From Steroidobacteraceae bacterium (lineage in GTDB: Bacteria; Pseudomonadota; Gammaproteobacteria; Steroidobacterales; Steroidobacteraceae), in contig JAJTCR010000141.1 of the NCBI GenBank assembly GCA_021325695.1, positions 1 through 5,196 on the forward strand: a stretch of 5,196 bases of DNA, written 5' to 3'. Positions within the stretch are counted from its first letter, which is position 1. Each line of letters opens with the position of its first letter. The translations under genes were made by a program, and so were the position numbers. Positions 1-5,196 of the stretch are shown piece after piece. The notes beneath the pieces were generated by a model. That model ran no database searches. It was not told the DNA's origin and saw nothing but the letters and a program-made list of their open reading frames with translations.

Positions 1-1
1 A

Positions 2-451
2 ACCGTGATGCTCGGGCTGGCCGGAGTCGAGGACGGACATTCACAGCCGATGACGGCGCAGGTCGACGACGAAGACGGCGCGACGGAAACCGTCTGGTTT
101 TTTTCATCCCGGCAGACTGAGTTTGTCCGTCAATTGGGCGACGGTCGGCGCGCCGTCGCACATTTCGCGGCCAAGGACCACGAGCTGTTTGCATCGCTCG
201 ACGGCACGCTCGTGCCGTTCAACGACCGGGCGACGATAGACCGCCTCTGGAATCCTTTCATCGCGGCCTGGTATCCGGGCGGCAAGGACGACCCGGACCT
301 GCAGCTGCTGCGCATGAATCCCGATCGCGTGCAGGTGTGGCTCAACGACAGCGGCGTGCTCGCCGGCGTGAAGTTGCTGCTCGGTCGTGATCCGAAGAAG
401 GAGTACGCCGGCAAGGTGGCGGACGTCAACCTGCCGCCGCGAACTGGCTGA
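2..451 (+). CDS. Pyridoxamine 5'-phosphate oxidase-like general stress protein (5' end cut off)
   Basis: This is the C-terminal ~149 residues of a small split-barrel flavin-binding protein of the 'general stress protein 26' / Pyrid_ox_like group. The visible part carries the family pattern: a TVMLGL strand at the window edge, SQPMTAQ at visible residues 14-20, a WFFSS strand at 32-36, and a C-terminal stretch with W-x-PF, AAWYPGGKDDPDLQLLR and VQVW. The family usually runs about 160-170 residues, so only a short N-terminus is missing. The reading frame is open to the left edge. The GTG at 5 and ATG at 8 fall inside the first conserved strand and are unlikely to be the true start. Members are thought to bind FMN or another flavin; the substrate is generally unknown, and true PdxH activity should not be assumed. 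The gene ends in TGA and converges on rlmB. The family is quite sure; the exact function is not. Confidence 0.88.
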   Translation, partial: TVMLGLAGVEDGHSQPMTAQVDDEDGATETVWFFSSRQTEFVRQLGDGRRAVAHFAAKDHELFASLDGTLVPFNDRATIDRLWNPFIAAWYPGGKDDPDLQLLRMNPDRVQVWLNDSGVLAGVKLLLGRDPKKEYAGKVADVNLPPRTG

Positions 452-463
452 GACCCCGGGCCA

Positions 464-522
464 GGGGGCAGGTGATAGCGTCGGAGCGTTGGCGGCGCCG
501 CTGCTCGCTATCCCCCACCCCC
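464..522. terminator. Long imperfect inverted repeat between convergent genes, possible bidirectional terminator
   Basis: A perfect 7-bp inverted repeat pairs GATAGCG (474-480) with CGCTATC (506-512). It extends outward past a one-base mismatch to GG/CC (471-472 with 514-515) and past a two-by-two mismatch to GGGGG/CCCCC (464-468 with 518-522). Inside it, AGCG (485-488) can pair with CGCT (499-502), around a GGCGCC core. The element fills most of the gap between the stress-protein stop and the rlmB stop, where a two-way terminator or 3' RNA stabiliser is expected. There is no T-run on either side, so a classical intrinsic terminator is not proven. It could instead be a dispersed intergenic repeat. 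Confidence 0.45.
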
Positions 523-529
523 TATCCCC
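508..529. repeat. Short direct repeat CTATCCCC, G-rich on the minus strand
   Basis: CTATCCCC occurs at 508-515 and again at 522-529, separated by a short C-rich spacer. On the minus strand, directly after (and including the last base of) the rlmB stop codon, this gives three G-runs of 4, 5 and 5 separated by ATA and T. The left copy overlaps the right arm of the inverted repeat. Three long G-runs are suggestive of, but not enough for, a standard intramolecular four-run G-quadruplex. Confidence 0.5.
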
Positions 530-1455
530 TACTCGCGATCCGTCAGTCGCAGCGCCCGCCGCTGACGCACAGCCTCGAACAACGCGACGCCCGCCGCGAC
601 CGAGACGTTGAGGCTCTCGGCCGCGCCCGCCATCGGGATCGACACGAGCTCGTCGCACGCCTCGCGCGTGAGGCGTCGCATCCCCTCGCCTTCCGATCCC
701 ATGACGAGCACCGTGGGACCGGTGAGGTCGACGTCGTAAAGCGTTCGTTGCGCCTCGTCGGCGGTGCCGACGAGCCAGAGCCCGCGCTCCTTCAATTCGC
801 GCAGCGTGCGCGCGAGGTTCACGACGGCGATCAGCGGCACGTTGTCGGCCGCGCCGGCCGCCACCTTGCGCACGACCGGCGTCAGGCCGGCCGCCCGATC
901 GCGCGGCACGATCACCGCAGCGACGCCGGCGGCGTCCGCGCTGCGCAGGCACGCGCCGAGGTTGTGCGGATCGGTGACGCCGTCGAGCACGAGCAACAGT
1001 CCGGGCGTATCGCCCAGCGCCTCGAGCGCTTCCTCGAGTTGCGTCTCGGGATCGCCGGCGCGCGGAATCACGTCCGCGACTGCCCCCTGGTGTCGCTCGC
1101 CGCCGGCGAGTCGGTCGAGTTCGTCATCGACTGCGACGTGCGTGGCGACACCGGCCGCGAGCGCGAGTCGACGAAGCTTCTGCAGTCGCGACGCCGATTC
1201 GCCCTCCTCCCTGAGCCAGAGCTGGCGCACCCGATGCGGGTGGCGCGTGAGCAGCGCGCGCACGGCGTGAATGCCGTAGGCCACGCTCGGTTGCGTCGCG
1301 GCATTCGCCCGTGCCCGCCGGCTCTCGTCGTGGTCGCGGTGCGACCCGTGCCGCTCCGGACCGCCGCGTGCGACACGCGGGTTCGCCCCCTGGTGAGCGT
1401 CGGCATCACGCGGGCCACCGCCGCGCGGTCGCGCCGGGCGCTCGTTGCGCGACAT
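529..1455 (-). CDS. rlmB: 23S rRNA (guanosine(2251)-2'-O)-methyltransferase RlmB
   Basis: A SpoU/TrmH-family (SPOUT, trefoil-knot) methyltransferase that uses S-adenosylmethionine to 2'-O-methylate G2251 in the P-loop of 23S rRNA. The substrate-binding domain begins at about residue 58 (VAYGIHAVRALL), with the HQGAVA linker at 122-127. All three SPOUT motifs are present: motif 1 at 156-177 (DGVTDPHNLGACLRSAD, with N165 and R171), motif 2 at 250-275 (VMGSEGEGMRRLT then SIPM), and motif 3 at 280-297 (ESLNVSVAAG then FEAVR). From memory these are nearly identical to E. coli RlmB. The protein is 308 residues against about 243 in E. coli. The difference is mainly an N-terminal extension of ~56 residues rich in Arg, His, Asp, Gly and Ala, probably disordered. 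The ATG start is supported by a well-spaced GGAGG and by its one-base overlap with the rnr stop, which implies translational coupling. A GTG at residue 58 is a weaker alternative start. Confidence 0.97.
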   Translation of the reverse strand: MSRNERPARPRGGGPRDADAHQGANPRVARGGPERHGSHRDHDESRRARANAATQPSVAYGIHAVRALLTRHPHRVRQLWLREEGESASRLQKLRRLALAAGVATHVAVDDELDRLAGGERHQGAVADVIPRAGDPETQLEEALEALGDTPGLLLVLDGVTDPHNLGACLRSADAAGVAAVIVPRDRAAGLTPVVRKVAAGAADNVPLIAVVNLARTLRELKERGLWLVGTADEAQRTLYDVDLTGPTVLVMGSEGEGMRRLTREACDELVSIPMAGAAESLNVSVAAGVALFEAVRQRRALRLTDRE

Positions 1456-3704
1456 CAGCGTCGCCTCCGTCCACCCTGGCGCAGGTGGCGGGCCGCAGGT
1501 CGCCGTTCCCCCTGCATCTCGCCGGCAAGCTCGAAATCCACGCGTCGTTCGTCGAGCGAGACGTTGGTCACGCGCACGCGGAGGCGATCGCCGAGCTTGA
1601 ATACCTTGCCCGAGCTGCGACCGATCATCCGGAACCCGGACGAGTCGCGGCCGAAATAGTCGGCGCCGAGCGCGGACACGTGCAGCAGCCCGTCAACCTG
1701 CAGGCCCACGAGCTGCACGAACAGGCCGAAGTCGACGACGCCAGAGACGATGCCGTCGTACTCCTCGCCGATCCGATCCCGCATGTAGTAGCACTTGAGC
1801 CAGGACACGGCGCTCCGCGTGGCTTCGTCGGCGCGTCGCTCGCGCACCGAGCAATCCTGGCCGAGCTGCGGGAACGCACCGTGTCGCGCAACGAGTTCCT
1901 GCGGGTCGCCGCCGGTCAGTACCTGGCGGATGCCACGATGCACGACCAGGTCCGGGTAGCGTCGGATCGGCGACGTGAAGTGCGCGTAATGCTCGAGTGC
2001 GAGTCCGAAGTGGCCGATGTTGCCGGGCTGGTACACCGCCTGCGGCATGGAGCGGATCACGGCCGTCGCGATCAACCCCGCGTCGGGCCGGTCGCCGATC
2101 TTCGACAGCAGGTCACGCAGGTGCTCGGGCGTGATCTCCTCGGGCGTGGGCAACCACAAGCCGAACTCGCGCAGGAACGTCCGCAGGGTTTCGAGCCGGT
2201 CGAGCTCGGGCAGTCCGTGCACGCGGTAGAGCGTCGGCACGCGATGACGATCGAGGAACCGCGCCGCCGCGACGTTCGCGGCGATCATGCACTCCTCGAT
2301 CAACCGATGCGCGTCGTTGCGTGGATATTCGACCAGCGCCGCGACGCGCCCGTCCTGGTCGAACTTGAGCTTGAGTTCCGGCGTGTCGAGTTCGAGTGCG
2401 CCACGGCCGGAGCGCGCACGAGTGAACGCCTTGTACACGCCGTGCAGCGCGAGCAACCGCTCGCGCAGCTTCTCGAGCCGGTCGTCCTGGCGTGCCGCGG
2501 GTTTCTCGAGGAATGCGCCCACCTCGCGGTAGGTGAGCCGCGCGGCCGAGCGCATCACGCCCTCGAAAAACCGCGAGCGCGAGATTCGACCGTCTTCGGT
2601 CACGCGCAACTCGCAGCAGACGCAGAGCCGGTCCTCGTGCGGCTTGAGCGAGCACAGGCCGTTGGAGAGCGCCTCGGGCAGCATCGGCAGCACGCGGTTC
2701 GGGAAATAGACGGAGGTGCCGCGCTCGCGCGCCTCGACGTCGAGCGGGCGGCCGGGCTGCACGTAGTGTGCGACGTCGGCGATCGCGACGATCAGCCGCC
2801 ACCCGCTGCCCTTGCGCTCGCACCAGACGGCGTCGTCGAAATCGCGGGCGTCCTCGCCGTCGATCGTGACGAGTTCGAGTTCGCGCAGGTCCTCGCGTCC
2901 CGCGATCGCGTCCTGTGGAATGCGCGCGCCGTACGCCTCGGCCTCGGCGACGGCGTCGTCGGGAAACTCGTACGGCAACCCGAACGAGTGGATCGCGATG
3001 TCCGTCTCCATGCCGGGCGCGCCGTGGTCGCCCAGCACGCGTGCGACGCGTCCCACCGGCCCGCTCGTGCGCGACGGTTGCTGGATCAGTTCCACCAGCA
3101 CGATCTGGCCGGACTCGGCGCCGGCGAGTTGGCCACTCGGCACCAGCACGCGATGCGTGATCCGCGGGTTGTCGGGGGTCAGGTGCGCGATGCCCGCCTC
3201 GACCTGCAGTCGCCCGACCACTTCCTTCGTACGCCGCTCCAGCACCTCGACGATCGTGCCCTGCGCCTTGCCGCGGAAGCGTGGTCCCTCGATGCGCGCG
3301 GCAATGCGGTCACCGTGCAGCACTTCGCGCATCTGGTGCGCCGGGAGGTAGACCTGCGCCGAGCCGTCGTCGGGCAGCAGCCAGCCGTCCCCGTTGCGGT
3401 GCGCCTGGACGGTGCCCACGGTGAGGCCTGCCAGCTGCTCGCGCAGGCAGTACTGGCCACGACGGTTCAGGACGACTTCGCCCCGGCGAACGAGGTCCGC
3501 GAGGACTTCCTCGGCCTGGACCGCGCCGGAATCGCTGAAGGCGGCCCGCAGCTCGTCGAGCCGCAGCGGCCGGCCGGCCTTGCGCAGCACGCCCAGAACG
3601 GCAAGGTCCGCGGTCTGTCCGGTCCGGGCCGTCGCGCGGCCGCGTGGAGTCTGGCCAGCCCGTCGGGCAGGCTCGGCATTACGTCTGTTTCGTGTTCTTC
3701 GCAT
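1455..3704 (-). CDS. rnr: Ribonuclease R (3'-5' exoribonuclease)
   Basis: An RNB-family processive 3'-to-5' hydrolytic exoribonuclease that degrades structured RNA, including rRNA fragments and, in E. coli, mRNA on tmRNA-rescued ribosomes. Domains in order: a basic N-tail (1-32), a winged helix (about 33-90), two cold-shock/OB domains (about 93-235), the RNB catalytic domain (about 270-595), S1 (about 645-728), and a short Arg-rich tail. The active-site signature TIDGEDARDFDD (280-291) supplies four aspartates, D282, D288, D290 and D291, with the same spacing as E. coli D272, D278, D280 and D281. The RNB signature HFTSPIRRYPDL is at 575-586. At 749 residues it is shorter than E. coli RNase R (813), mostly because the long Lys-rich C-terminal tail is replaced by about 20 residues ending in RRRR. 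The ATG start has only a weak, close GGAAA upstream, so the start is slightly less certain than the identity. It is first in the operon with rlmB and divergent from tRNA-Leu. Confidence 0.97.
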   Translation of the reverse strand: MRRTRNRRNAEPARRAGQTPRGRATARTGQTADLAVLGVLRKAGRPLRLDELRAAFSDSGAVQAEEVLADLVRRGEVVLNRRGQYCLREQLAGLTVGTVQAHRNGDGWLLPDDGSAQVYLPAHQMREVLHGDRIAARIEGPRFRGKAQGTIVEVLERRTKEVVGRLQVEAGIAHLTPDNPRITHRVLVPSGQLAGAESGQIVLVELIQQPSRTSGPVGRVARVLGDHGAPGMETDIAIHSFGLPYEFPDDAVAEAEAYGARIPQDAIAGREDLRELELVTIDGEDARDFDDAVWCERKGSGWRLIVAIADVAHYVQPGRPLDVEARERGTSVYFPNRVLPMLPEALSNGLCSLKPHEDRLCVCCELRVTEDGRISRSRFFEGVMRSAARLTYREVGAFLEKPAARQDDRLEKLRERLLALHGVYKAFTRARSGRGALELDTPELKLKFDQDGRVAALVEYPRNDAHRLIEECMIAANVAAARFLDRHRVPTLYRVHGLPELDRLETLRTFLREFGLWLPTPEEITPEHLRDLLSKIGDRPDAGLIATAVIRSMPQAVYQPGNIGHFGLALEHYAHFTSPIRRYPDLVVHRGIRQVLTGGDPQELVARHGAFPQLGQDCSVRERRADEATRSAVSWLKCYYMRDRIGEEYDGIVSGVVDFGLFVQLVGLQVDGLLHVSALGADYFGRDSSGFRMIGRSSGKVFKLGDRLRVRVTNVSLDERRVDFELAGEMQGERRPAARHLRQGGRRRR
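1464..1468 (-). promoter_or_regulatory. Shine-Dalgarno GGAGG of rlmB, inside the rnr coding end
   Basis: On the minus strand GGAGG is followed by eight bases (CGACGCTG) and then the rlmB ATG, an ideal spacing. The site lies in the last codons of rnr (Gly-Gly-Arg-Arg-Arg-Arg-stop) and uses an AGG arginine codon. It decides the rlmB start in favour of the 308-residue form and, with the TGATG stop/start overlap, suggests that ribosomes finishing rnr re-initiate on rlmB. Confidence 0.8.
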
Positions 3705-3715
3705 TTTCCGTTAGA

Positions 3716-3744
3716 TTGACAGTCCAGGGGCCCGCCAGTACATT
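3716..3744 (+). promoter_or_regulatory. Sigma-70-type promoter of tRNA-Leu with GC-rich discriminator
   Basis: A perfect -35 hexamer TTGACA (3716-3721) is followed by an exact 17-bp spacer and TACATT (3739-3744), which keeps the three most conserved -10 positions. The next bases, GCGCGG, form a GC-rich discriminator. Such discriminators are known from stable-RNA promoters under stringent (ppGpp) control. Transcription would start near 3751, giving a leader of about 37 bases before the mature tRNA. Stringent control is inferred, not shown. Confidence 0.75.
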
Positions 3745-3787
3745 GCGCGGCCTTCCAGCCCGGCCTCCGTGCCCGGCCGCGACCGAT

Positions 3788-3872
<85 letters not shown>

Positions 3873-3914
3873 CCGACCCTCGACCGGCATCGGCCTGTTC
3901 CGGCGGCGCAGCGC

Positions 3915-3944
3915 TGAGCCCTGCCCTGAAGTTCCGGGCGCTCA
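3915..3944 (+). terminator. Weak hairpin downstream of tRNA-Leu, possible terminator
   Basis: TGAGC (3915-3919) pairs with GCTCA (3940-3944), and inside it GCCC (3923-3926) pairs with GGGC (3936-3939) across a three-base bulge and a nine-base loop. A second short hairpin follows, CGACGC (3960-3965) with GCGTCG (3976-3981). Neither is followed by a T-run, so termination here could be Rho-dependent or lie elsewhere. The 189-bp spacer 3873-4061 holds nothing else I can support apart from the candidate promoter at 4002-4028. Confidence 0.3.
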
Positions 3945-4001
3945 GGTGGACTCTAGCATCGACGCGCCCCGCGCGGCGTCGGCGAACGGTCCGGGTTTCA
4001 C

Positions 4002-4028
4002 TCGACAGCGCCGCACGCCGACTACAAT
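4002..4028 (+). promoter_or_regulatory. Candidate promoter of the crotonase-family gene
   Basis: TACAAT (4023-4028) matches the -10 consensus at five of six positions, and TCGACA (4002-4007) matches the -35 consensus at five of six. The 15-bp spacer is shorter than the usual 16-18, which weakens the pair. Transcription would start near 4035, about 27 bases before the ATG at 4062. I see no good Shine-Dalgarno in that leader. Confidence 0.4.
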
Positions 4029-4061
4029 GATCGGTCCGCTCCCGACCGACACGGCCAGTCC

Positions 4062-4949
4062 ATGAATTACACGACGATCGATTACTCGGTTTCCGACCGG
4101 GTGCTCACGCTCACGCTCAATCGACCCGAGCGCCTCAACGCCTTCACCGTGACGATGGCCGACGAACTTGAACACGCTTTTCGTCGCGCGAGCCACGACG
4201 ACGACGTCGGCGCGATCGTCGTGACCGGCGCCGGTCGTGCGTTCTGCGCCGGCATGGACCTCGTGAGTTCGGGCAACGTGTTCGGGCTCGATGAAACGCA
4301 GGCCCCCACGCTCGCAGACATGCACGAGCGGCTCGACGACCCGGTGATCCTGCGCGGCGTGCGCGACACGGGCGGCCGCGTCGCGCTCGCGATCTACGAT
4401 TGCATGAAACCCGTGATCGGCGCGATCAACGGCGCCGCGGTCGGTATCGGCGCGACGATGACCTTGCCGATGGACGTCCGGCTCGCGGCCGAGGGCGCGA
4501 AGATCGGTTTTGTCTTCGGTCGCCTCGGCATCGTGCCGGAAGCGTGCTCGAGCTGGTTCCTGCCGCGGCTCGTCGGGATTTCGCAGGCGCTCGAGTGGAT
4601 CTACACCGCCGAGCCGTTCGACGCGGCCGAGGCCGTGCGCGGCGGGCTGGTCAAGGCCGCGGTGCCGCCGGCGCAACTGCTCGACGAGGCGCGCAAGCTC
4701 GCGCATCGGTTCATCGATCATCGTTCACCGGTCGCGGTCGGCCTGGCGCGCCAGCTCGTCTACCGCAACGGCGCGCAGGCGCACCCGATCGAGGCACATC
4801 GCGTCGATTCGCTCGCGATGTGGCACCTGAGCCAGAAGGACGGTGCCGAGGGGGTGCGCGCGTTCCGCGAGAAGCGTGCGCCGCAGTTCACGTCGAAAGT
4901 TTCGAGCGATCTCCCCGGGTTCGTCGCGGAGTGGCTGAAGGCTCCTTGA
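4062..4949 (+). CDS. Crotonase-family acyl-CoA enzyme, enoyl-CoA isomerase-like active site
   Basis: A 295-residue cytoplasmic enoyl-CoA hydratase/isomerase-superfamily protein acting on acyl-CoA thioesters. It shows the crotonase fold markers: LTLNRPERLNAF (17-28), the first oxyanion-hole segment GRAFCAGMDL (58-67), the second, AINGAAVGIGATMTLPMD (121-138), and a C-terminal AFREKRAPQF (267-276). Aligned by eye to rat mitochondrial enoyl-CoA hydratase, the two catalytic glutamates (E144, E164) fall on T132 and F152, so classical hydratase chemistry is doubtful. Instead E160, in VPEACSS, matches without gaps the catalytic-glutamate motif SPEGCSS of ECI2-type delta3,delta2-enoyl-CoA isomerases. 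It may therefore shift double bonds in unsaturated fatty acid beta-oxidation. Automatic annotation would probably say 'enoyl-CoA hydratase'. The ATG start places the first strand correctly, although the upstream ribosome site is weak. The gene is convergent with glcB and stands alone. Confidence 0.94.
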   Translation: MNYTTIDYSVSDRVLTLTLNRPERLNAFTVTMADELEHAFRRASHDDDVGAIVVTGAGRAFCAGMDLVSSGNVFGLDETQAPTLADMHERLDDPVILRGVRDTGGRVALAIYDCMKPVIGAINGAAVGIGATMTLPMDVRLAAEGAKIGFVFGRLGIVPEACSSWFLPRLVGISQALEWIYTAEPFDAAEAVRGGLVKAAVPPAQLLDEARKLAHRFIDHRSPVAVGLARQLVYRNGAQAHPIEAHRVDSLAMWHLSQKDGAEGVRAFREKRAPQFTSKVSSDLPGFVAEWLKAP

Positions 4950-4968
4950 AAAGCGGGGGGACACCCCG
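4949..4968 (-). terminator. Hairpin with T-run, likely terminator of glcB
   Basis: Read on the minus strand after the glcB stop, CGGGG (4968-4964) pairs with CCCCG (4958-4954) around a five-base loop TGTCC, and is followed by CTTTT (4953-4949). This is a short intrinsic-terminator shape, with a small stem and a modest T-run. The same hairpin is just past the crotonase stop on the + strand, but has no T-run in that direction. Confidence 0.5.
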
Positions 4969-4985
4969 GATTTCCGCGGGGATCA

Positions 4986-5196
4986 TCACCGTCGCTTGGC
5001 GGCCTGCCGGTGCCGGTGCAGCAGCGGCTCGGTGTACCCCGACGGCTGTTTCGTGCCCTCGAACACCAGGTCGCACGCGGCCCGGAACGCCGGTCCGTCG
5101 AACGCGGGCGCCATCGGCCGATAGAACGGGTCGCCCGCGTTCTGTCGATCGACGACGGCGGCCATGCGTTGCATGACCTCGAGCACGCGCTCGCGC
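4986..5196 (-). CDS. glcB: Malate synthase G, C-terminal end (5' part outside window)
   Basis: Only the last 69 residues are visible; the frame is open to the right edge. Malate synthase G condenses glyoxylate with acetyl-CoA to give malate, in the glyoxylate cycle or glycolate use. The segment matches the family's C-terminal helical plug as I recall it from mycobacterial GlcB: RMAAVVDRQNAGDP, then YRPMAP, a conserved helix (AACDLVFEG), and QPSGYTEPLLHRHR near the end. The full protein should be around 720 residues. The catalytic aspartate (D631 in E. coli) lies upstream of the visible part, so activity cannot be judged. The GTG at 5186 is internal, not a start. The gene ends in tandem stops TGATGA (4988-4983) and converges on the crotonase gene, with a 36-bp gap. 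Confidence 0.87.
   Translation of the reverse strand, partial: RERVLEVMQRMAAVVDRQNAGDPFYRPMAPAFDGPAFRAACDLVFEGTKQPSGYTEPLLHRHRQAAKRR

Noticed and set aside
5..10. GTG/ATG at the left edge as the start of the stress protein
   Set aside because: These codons lie inside the first conserved strand of the family and the frame is open to the edge, so the true start is upstream of the window.
98..104. Run of seven T bases in the stress-protein gene, as a possible slippage site
   Set aside because: It encodes the conserved Trp-Phe-Phe strand in frame, and the frame continues normally. Nothing suggests programmed frameshifting.
472..1659. A 395-codon + strand open frame antisense to rlmB
   Set aside because: Same reason: a composition-driven shadow of rlmB. 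It starts in the intergenic repeat and runs past the rlmB/rnr boundary without domain sense.
1311..3719. An 802-codon open frame on the + strand, antisense to rnr
   Set aside because: Its product is rich in Arg, His, Asp and Ala with no recognisable domain, while the opposite strand encodes a full RNase R with all active-site residues. Long antisense open frames are expected opposite strongly GC-biased genes.
3942..4721. A 259-codon minus-strand open frame antisense to the crotonase gene
   Set aside because: Arg/His/Asp-rich shadow without motifs; the + strand crotonase explains the region.
4400..5176. A 258-codon + strand open frame crossing the crotonase end, the gap and glcB
   Set aside because: It overlaps two well-supported genes and is Arg/Pro/Gly-rich with no family signature.

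Overview
The window is a high-GC bacterial chromosome segment that reads as ordinary housekeeping sequence. The rnr-rlmB gene pair, the RNase R and RlmB sequences (both close to the E. coli proteins), a CCA-encoding tRNA-Leu and a malate synthase G all point to a GC-rich proteobacterium, most likely gamma- or beta-proteobacterial. The genus cannot be fixed from this stretch. I see no mobile element, phage gene, CRISPR array or defence island, and no convincing undescribed system.

Layout, left to right. (1) The 3' part of a + strand gene for a general-stress pyridoxamine-phosphate-oxidase-like protein, cut by the left edge. (2) A 77-bp convergent intergenic gap holding a long imperfect inverted repeat and a G-rich run on the minus strand. 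(3) A minus-strand two-gene operon, rnr (RNase R) then rlmB (23S rRNA Gm2251 methyltransferase). The two genes share one base in a TGATG junction, and the rlmB Shine-Dalgarno lies inside the last rnr codons. (4) Divergent from rnr, a + strand tRNA-Leu(CAG) with a strong sigma-70-type promoter whose -35 box lies 11 bases from the rnr start codon. (5) A 189-bp spacer with weak hairpins and a candidate promoter. (6) A + strand crotonase-family gene whose active-site pattern resembles delta3,delta2-enoyl-CoA isomerases rather than hydratases. (7) A short convergent gap with a hairpin followed by a T-run on the minus strand, then the C-terminal end of malate synthase G (glcB), cut by the right edge.

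Functionally, the central block serves RNA metabolism: RNase R degrades structured RNA, RlmB modifies the peptidyl-transferase region of 23S rRNA, and the tRNA decodes CUG. The right-hand block is acyl-CoA/acetyl-CoA metabolism: an enoyl-CoA isomerase/hydratase-type enzyme for fatty acid breakdown, and malate synthase G for glyoxylate use. The two right-hand genes converge, so they are not an operon. The points most worth a second look are the crotonase active site, the roughly 56-residue N-terminal extension of RlmB, the structured rlmB 3' end, and the crowded rnr/tRNA-Leu divergent control region.
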